NCBI RefSeq assembly: GCF_001417965.1
Contig: NW_018388147.1
Coordinates: 110,447-174,446 of the forward strand
DNA length: 64,000 nucleotides
DNA from: Exaiptasia diaphana
Taxonomy: Eukaryota > Cnidaria > Anthozoa > Actiniaria > Aiptasiidae
Direction: 5' to 3'
Shown: in pieces, positions 63,601 to 64,000 of the stretch
How positions within the stretch are numbered: position 1 is the first letter of the stretch
Layout: each line of letters starts with the position of its first letter
Position numbers and translations under genes: made by a program
Notes under the pieces: generated by a model
Told to the model about the DNA's origin: nothing
The model's database searches: none
The model's input: the letters and a program-made list of their open reading frames with translations, nothing else

Positions 63601-64000
63601 CAGAATGGACAAAAGTTGTAGAAAAGCAAAAAAATAGCAAAGTTACAAACCTTTCTCCTGACTGCATAAACATGGCCGTCATTAAACCAGTATAATGGCG
63701 CAACCTTTGCAACCAGCCACCAACAGAAATGATCAGGATCGTTACAAGTAAAGTCAGACTGAACTATAAAAACACTAAAACACCTTAGTTCCCAGTGTTC
63801 CTTGACACCTCGGTTTAATAATTTGTTTGTGGTCAACGAGCCTGAGTATGGAAAGTCGTGAATTACAATGAAAGAGATGAAAATAGTAGCAGTACAGATT
63901 ATGGTGATGATGATAATAATGAAAGCAGTGATATTAATAATATTTCTTACCATCAGAAATTTCTTCTTCATTGGTATTTTGTGATGAGTTATCTCCTGGA
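57603..64000 (-). CDS. MMS22L: MMS22L, C-terminal part (5' end outside window)
   Basis: Many short exons on the minus strand encode consecutive MMS22L-like blocks. The best is at 62415-62540: GRFYSKFTKKRMEELSETG and FLTLSYIAADLEDVA, matching human GRIYSKFHQKRMEELTEVG. Next, 61700-61930 has LMLIYKERNMD and LWDLVMVYLDGTQEILE. 61000-61190 has LSTILADTMAGFTLLALERY. 60340-60490 has AESLQSQVIHAWFRCLLQL. The end (57603-57790) reads PLITGLIPDF and GTDNQLRKAFHNLLKHLGQG, like the human C-terminus. An acidic inserted segment (NTIDNDNDGEFDDDDI) lies near 61945. MMS22L with TONSL binds newly made histones at stalled forks and loads RAD51 during homologous repair in the nucleus. Exon limits are not all fixed here. 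The N-terminal part continues past 64000. Confidence 0.88.
58566..58676. repeat. Inverted repeat of about 110 bp in an MMS22L intron
   Basis: ATTATTAATACTTGTTGATT and its complement AATCAACAAGTATTAATAAT frame an interior that contains CTGAGCTTTCGGCTTAAGCA and GCCATTTTC. The arms pair over about 22 bp. Non-coding foldback, possibly a short relic of a mobile element. Confidence 0.7.
60518..60605. mobile_element. Very small MITE-like hairpin element
   Basis: TAGCCTGTGTACATC and its exact complement GATGTACACAGGCTA lie 88 bp apart end to end, with inner CCCCGAATTTTCCCC / GGGGAAGGGG pairing as well. TA at each end fits a TA duplication. It lies in an MMS22L intron. Confidence 0.65.
60748..60997. 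repeat. Four-copy 59-bp tandem repeat spanning a splice acceptor
   Basis: The unit begins CAGTATCAGGGTACCTAAAC and continues through TTCATACAGTTCATGAAAAA and GCTATGGTCATACAG. The last two copies look identical; the first has a 14-bp insertion. The leftmost copy overlaps the 5' edge of an MMS22L exon, so each unit repeats that exon's acceptor (TTTAGGTACC or TTTAGATACC on the minus strand). Confidence 0.85.

Overview
The window looks like nuclear DNA of a non-bilaterian animal, most likely a cnidarian and perhaps an anthozoan. It is AT-rich, has short GT-AG introns, many small palindromic (MITE-like) repeats, an intronless class A GPCR, and conserved animal genes with strong protein similarity to vertebrate orthologs. 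The lineage is inferred from gene style; no marker fixes the species. I see no prokaryotic operons, CRISPR array, rRNA or convincing tRNA, and no retrovirus-like or Polinton-like coding remains.

Left part (1-14.6 kb): a repeat block (1-285) and a MITE-like element (622-1049). Then come translation factor eIF1A (minus), an IAP with two BIR domains, UBA and RING (minus), and prefoldin subunit 3 (plus), which shares a short head-to-head promoter with the IAP. A Regnase-type RNase gene (minus) follows; it joins an N4BP1/KHNYN-like KH start to a ZC3H12-like UBA, NYN nuclease, CCCH finger and C-terminal domain.

Middle (14.6-38.9 kb): mostly non-coding. It holds a small unrecognised coiled-coil protein gene (20448-20969, plus), a block of palindromic and tandem repeats, an EGLN/PHD HIF prolyl hydroxylase (minus), and a GPCR (minus). 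Exon-like segments far upstream of the GPCR suggest its 5' leader, or a separate non-coding transcript, starting beside TMEM39.

Right part (38.9-64 kb): gene-dense. TMEM39 (plus) and CEP126 (minus) converge. CEP126 is head-to-head with a MOZART2-like gene, so two predicted centrosome genes are divergent neighbours. Three minus-strand genes follow in tandem: an ER-lumen-type JmjC protein with EF-hand and RDEL end, a TRF1/TRF2-type telomere-binding protein, and the C-terminal part of MMS22L, whose 5' end lies beyond the window.

Exon joins were read by hand from splice consensus, reading phase and recalled family sequences. Where phases add up over the whole gene (prefoldin 3, Regnase-like, EGLN, TMEM39, JmjC) the models should be good. 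eIF1A (last exon), CEP126 (first exon), TERF (one join) and MMS22L (only part inspected) are incomplete. Several genes point to genome or RNA surveillance (Regnase-like, TRF, MMS22L) and stress responses (EGLN, IAP), but apart from the two divergent pairs I see no shared regulation.
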